DNA of 26,520 bases from an uncultured Chlorobiota bacterium (GTDB lineage: Bacteria > Bacteroidota > Bacteroidia > Bacteroidales > JAADGE01): positions 1-26,520 of the forward strand of contig CAMZKI010000188.1 in NCBI GenBank assembly GCA_947311125.1, read 5' to 3'. The translations under genes and the position numbers were made by a program. Shown here piece by piece: positions 24,009 to 26,520 of this stretch. Positions within the stretch are counted from its first letter, which is position 1. Each line of letters begins with the position of its first letter. The notes beneath the pieces are model-generated. The model made no database searches. It worked only from the letters and a program-made list of their open reading frames with translations, and was not told the DNA's origin.

Positions 24009-25117
24009 ACAAAAAAATAACGGTTTGCTTTTTTTCGCCGGCATCGCACTCGTTTTTTTTTCCGAACTTGAATGTTGCACACGGCGGTGCTGAACTGCAA
24101 ATGTTTTTATGGGCAGATTATCTCTCAAAACATTTCGACTTCAAAATTGTATTTTTAACAGAAAAATTTAAAGAAAAACCAGCAAAATCTTACGAAAATA
24201 TTGTTTTACGAAAAACAATTAAACTAAAACAAAAAGAAAATCCGATTTTAAAATTCCTTAAAGCCGTAAAATTATTTTTTCAGTTAACAGCGATTAAGCC
24301 GGATATTATTATAACTACAAATGCAAACGCATTAACAGGTATAATTGCCTTATACACAAAAGTTTTCAAGAAAAAATTTATTTACAGAACTTCAAGTTTA
24401 ATAGATGTAAACACCGAATATATCAAGGAAAATAAACTTAGCGGAAAACTATATAAATTCGGAATTAATAACGCTTCAAAAATAATTGTTCAAAATAAAG
24501 AACATCAAATTTTGCTGAATAAAAATCATAAATTAAAATCAGAAGTTTTAAAAAATATTTTTGAAATTAAATTGCCCGAAAATTCCGAAAAAAACTTCAT
24601 TCTTTGGGTAAGCCGTTTTGCCGAAATGAAAAATCCGTTTTTATTTCTTAATTTGGCAAAACAAATTCCCGAACAAAAATTTGTAATGATTTGTCCTTTC
24701 GCCGTTTCCGTAAAAAAGAGTTGGGAAAAACTAAAAAAACAAGCCGAAGAAATCTCAAATTTAAAATTTATTGAAAAAGTACCTTTTGCCGAAATTCAGG
24801 AATATTTCAACAAAGCCGAATTATTTGTAAACACATCTGATTTTGAGGGATTTCCGAACACATTTTTGCAAGCGGCACAAGGAAAAGCCCCAATTGCTTC
24901 GCTAAATGTAAACCCCGATAATTTTATTTCCGAATACAATTGCGGTATTTTTGCAAGCGGAAATTTTAATTTTATGGTTTCGGAAATAAAGAAACTGCTG
25001 AAAAATAAAGGGAAATTAAAACAAAAAGGTGAAAACTGTTTCAAATATTTACAAAAAAATCACGATATAAATATTGCCGGAAAGAAACTGAAAAACATTA
25101 TCGAACATCTGATATGA
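23993..25117 (+). CDS. GT4 family glycosyltransferase (paralogue B), second donor-site Glu replaced by Gln
   Basis: A 374-residue GT-B transferase whose ATG lies 16 bases inside the preceding gene. Features: FFSPASHSFFFP (13-24), AHGGAELQMF (29-38), ILWVSRFAEMKNPFLFLNLA (203-222), KFVMICP (229-235) and NTSDFEGFPNTFLQAAQGKAP (280-300). The E-x7-E donor-site motif is Glu285 and Gln293, so the second Glu is missing. The later NVNPDN (305-310) matches the same element in the paralogue at 20563-21666. It either works with an altered donor pocket or has reduced activity. It overlaps the next gene by four bases. Confidence 0.85.
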   Translation: MEEKINKKITVCFFSPASHSFFFPNLNVAHGGAELQMFLWADYLSKHFDFKIVFLTEKFKEKPAKSYENIVLRKTIKLKQKENPILKFLKAVKLFFQLTAIKPDIIITTNANALTGIIALYTKVFKKKFIYRTSSLIDVNTEYIKENKLSGKLYKFGINNASKIIVQNKEHQILLNKNHKLKSEVLKNIFEIKLPENSEKNFILWVSRFAEMKNPFLFLNLAKQIPEQKFVMICPFAVSVKKSWEKLKKQAEEISNLKFIEKVPFAEIQEYFNKAELFVNTSDFEGFPNTFLQAAQGKAPIASLNVNPDNFISEYNCGIFASGNFNFMVSEIKKLLKNKGKLKQKGENCFKYLQKNHDINIAGKKLKNIIEHLI

Positions 25118-25974
25118 TAAAAATTGCTTTAAAAAATATTCGATTACTTGAAAAAATTTCAAAAATTCCCGTTTTGAAGCATTTTTTTATTTTAAAAATT
25201 TCCGAAAACTTCCCTGAAATAAAATCAGAACTTGTGCTTAATAAATTTTACGGAGATATTTGGGTAAATGATAAAACATCTAAAAAAACAGAAAAAAACC
25301 GCTTTTCGGATTTAAATATTCCGTCATTTGAATTAATGAAAGAAAATAAAAATTGCATTATTCACGATATTGCGGTATCAAACGGCATCAGTTCAAACGA
25401 TTTTAATAAATTCCTTCTTAAAAAAAAGAAAAAACATGAATTTTATATCTCAGATAAATTTGCAGAAATAAAAATTAAAAAAGGATTTATAACCAAAGCA
25501 TACGACAATGAAAATAACCTTATTTTTGCTTATGCGGGATGTTTTTACGCCGCCGACAAAAATATTTTTTTCCCGCTTACGGTTCTGCTGTTTAAACTTA
25601 TTCAAAAAACCGAGGTACCCGAAAAATTTGATTATAATTTACTGCTTTTGCATCCGGAAGTTTTAAAAAAAATGAAAAAAAATGAAATCAAATTTATCAA
25701 TTGCGATGTTTTTAAAACCGATATTTCGGAAAAATTTACTTTTGTAAGGGCAATGAATATCTTAAATTTGGGGTATTTTAATGAAAAAAAAATAAAAACA
25801 GCTGTTGCAAACATTAAAAAATCGATGAAAGAAAATGCCGTTTTGCTTGTAGGAAGAACAAATGCAAAAAAAATAAACAATGCAAGTTTTTTTAGAAAAC
25901 AAAACAATAAACTTGTTCATTTAAAAGACATTAACGAAGGCAGCGAAATAAAAAACATTATTCTGAATTTATGA
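25114..25974 (+). CDS. Methyltransferase-like protein of the glycan operon
   Basis: A 286-residue cytoplasmic protein, very rich in Lys and Asn. It has a Rossmann-like pattern of class I SAM-dependent methyltransferases: a motif-I-like CIIHDIAVSNGISSNDF (86-102), a later acidic strand FINCDVFKTDIS, then FVRAMNILNLGYFNEKKI and a strand-turn AVLLVGRTN, resembling the CheR-type post-motif region. The SAM pocket seems diverged because the usual G-x-G-x-G is only S-N-G. It may methylate the glycan or be a degenerate paralogue. It overlaps both neighbours by four bases, so it is translationally coupled within the operon. Confidence 0.5.
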   Translation: MIKIALKNIRLLEKISKIPVLKHFFILKISENFPEIKSELVLNKFYGDIWVNDKTSKKTEKNRFSDLNIPSFELMKENKNCIIHDIAVSNGISSNDFNKFLLKKKKKHEFYISDKFAEIKIKKGFITKAYDNENNLIFAYAGCFYAADKNIFFPLTVLLFKLIQKTEVPEKFDYNLLLLHPEVLKKMKKNEIKFINCDVFKTDISEKFTFVRAMNILNLGYFNEKKIKTAVANIKKSMKENAVLLVGRTNAKKINNASFFRKQNNKLVHLKDINEGSEIKNIILNL

Positions 25975-26520
25975 AATTCTTAATTATTGCACCACGCTTT
26001 CATACTAATTTATATTACCGGGCAAAAGCCTTGCAAGATGCGAGACATACCGTAAAAGTACTTGTGTTGTATCAAGGAAAATCAGAATATTATCAAGATA
26101 TTGAAATTCAAGTATTAAAATTATCATTTTTTAGCCGTTTTATATTAAAAACTTTAAAAAAAAATCATTTAAAAACCGGTTTTGAATTAAGAATTGAAGC
26201 CCCCAACAAAGAATTTAAAAATATCTTTAAAAACTATCGTCCGGACGTAGTATTGCTTAAAGCCTATCAGAATTTATTGGCATTAAAAACCTTATTTATT
26301 GCAAAAAAATACAAAGCAAAAGTTTTAATGCTTACACAAACACCTTATAACCATATTAAAGGCTCAGAATTTTTGTTTAAATTAAATATGAAACTATTTA
26401 AGTTTTTAAAAGTTTATGCATACTTAACACCCATAAAAATTAATTACGATGTTTTTAAGGCATCGGGCATTAACAATGTTCACTATCTGCCTTTTGTTTA
26501 CCCTGTTAAAGATATTGAAA
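25971..26520 (+). CDS. GT4-type glycosyltransferase, N-terminal domain (cut by the window edge)
   Basis: The ATG at 25971 overlaps the preceding stop by four bases (ATGA), and 183 codons are open to the window end. The start MKFLIIAPRFHTNLYY and the later YRPDVVLLKAYQNLL and KVLMLTQTPYNH resemble the acceptor domain of GT-B transferases: short hydrophobic strands ending in small loops, then a Lys-rich helix. The donor domain with E-x7-E lies beyond the window. It continues the polysaccharide operon. Confidence 0.7.
   Translation, partial: MKFLIIAPRFHTNLYYRAKALQDARHTVKVLVLYQGKSEYYQDIEIQVLKLSFFSRFILKTLKKNHLKTGFELRIEAPNKEFKNIFKNYRPDVVLLKAYQNLLALKTLFIAKKYKAKVLMLTQTPYNHIKGSEFLFKLNMKLFKFLKVYAYLTPIKINYDVFKASGINNVHYLPFVYPVKDIE

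Overview
The window looks like a piece of a low-GC Bacteroidota genome, probably an anaerobe of the Bacteroidales/Marinilabiliales type. The evidence is: TAnnTTTG-type -7 promoter boxes, a TonB-receptor-like outer-membrane protein with a CarboxypepD_reg-like N-terminus, a GH57/GT/GH133 glycogen cluster, an AT-rich 4-base-overlap glycan operon, and an electron-confurcating-type flavoprotein operon that normally belongs to anaerobic metabolism. Taxonomy is an inference; there is no rRNA gene here.

Layout. (1) 1-399 is a fold-back: a 150-bp arm at 1-150 recurs inverted at 250-399 with one mismatch, and it interrupts the 3' end of a GH57 amylase gene. The missing part of the gene lies on the opposite strand at 151-249, so the left edge is probably an assembly or amplification chimera. 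(2) 205-4645, minus strand: a three-gene glycogen operon (GH133 debranching enzyme, then a glycogen-synthase-like GT-B transferase, then the GH57 amylase). (3) 4840-10837, plus strand: a three-gene flavin/iron-sulfur operon (NuoE-like, NuoF-like, and a 1193-residue NuoG-GltD fusion) matching the architecture of the StnABC (Sporomusa-type Nfn) transhydrogenase. It ends at a strong terminator. (4) 10898-12031, minus: a fused hypoxanthine phosphoribosyltransferase-adenylate kinase. (5) 12265-14622, plus: a beta-barrel outer-membrane protein, a YfdX-like lipoprotein, and a small protein resembling ribosome-hibernation factor HPF/RaiA. (6) 14717-17167, minus: a TonB-receptor-like barrel protein. 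(7) 17411 to the right edge, plus: a tightly packed surface-polysaccharide operon (GT2, GT4, UDP-glucuronate 4-epimerase, GT4, a GT39-like membrane transferase with a C-terminal LamG-like domain, GT4, a methyltransferase-like protein, and a GT4 cut by the window edge).

How the genes work together. The glycogen operon stores and mobilises glucose. The Stn-like complex would balance NADH, NADPH and ferredoxin pools during fermentation. The right-hand operon builds a surface glycan: the GT2 would charge a polyprenyl-phosphate carrier, the epimerase would supply UDP-galacturonate, and the GT4 and GT39-like enzymes would add sugars in the cytoplasm and periplasm.

The most interesting item is the Stn-type operon in a non-acetogen lineage, whose large subunit carries a C-terminal molybdopterin-oxidoreductase-like domain that appears to have lost its iron-sulfur and metal ligands. 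No CRISPR array, tRNA, rRNA, transposase or phage gene was seen. No gene-free stretch exceeds 300 bases.
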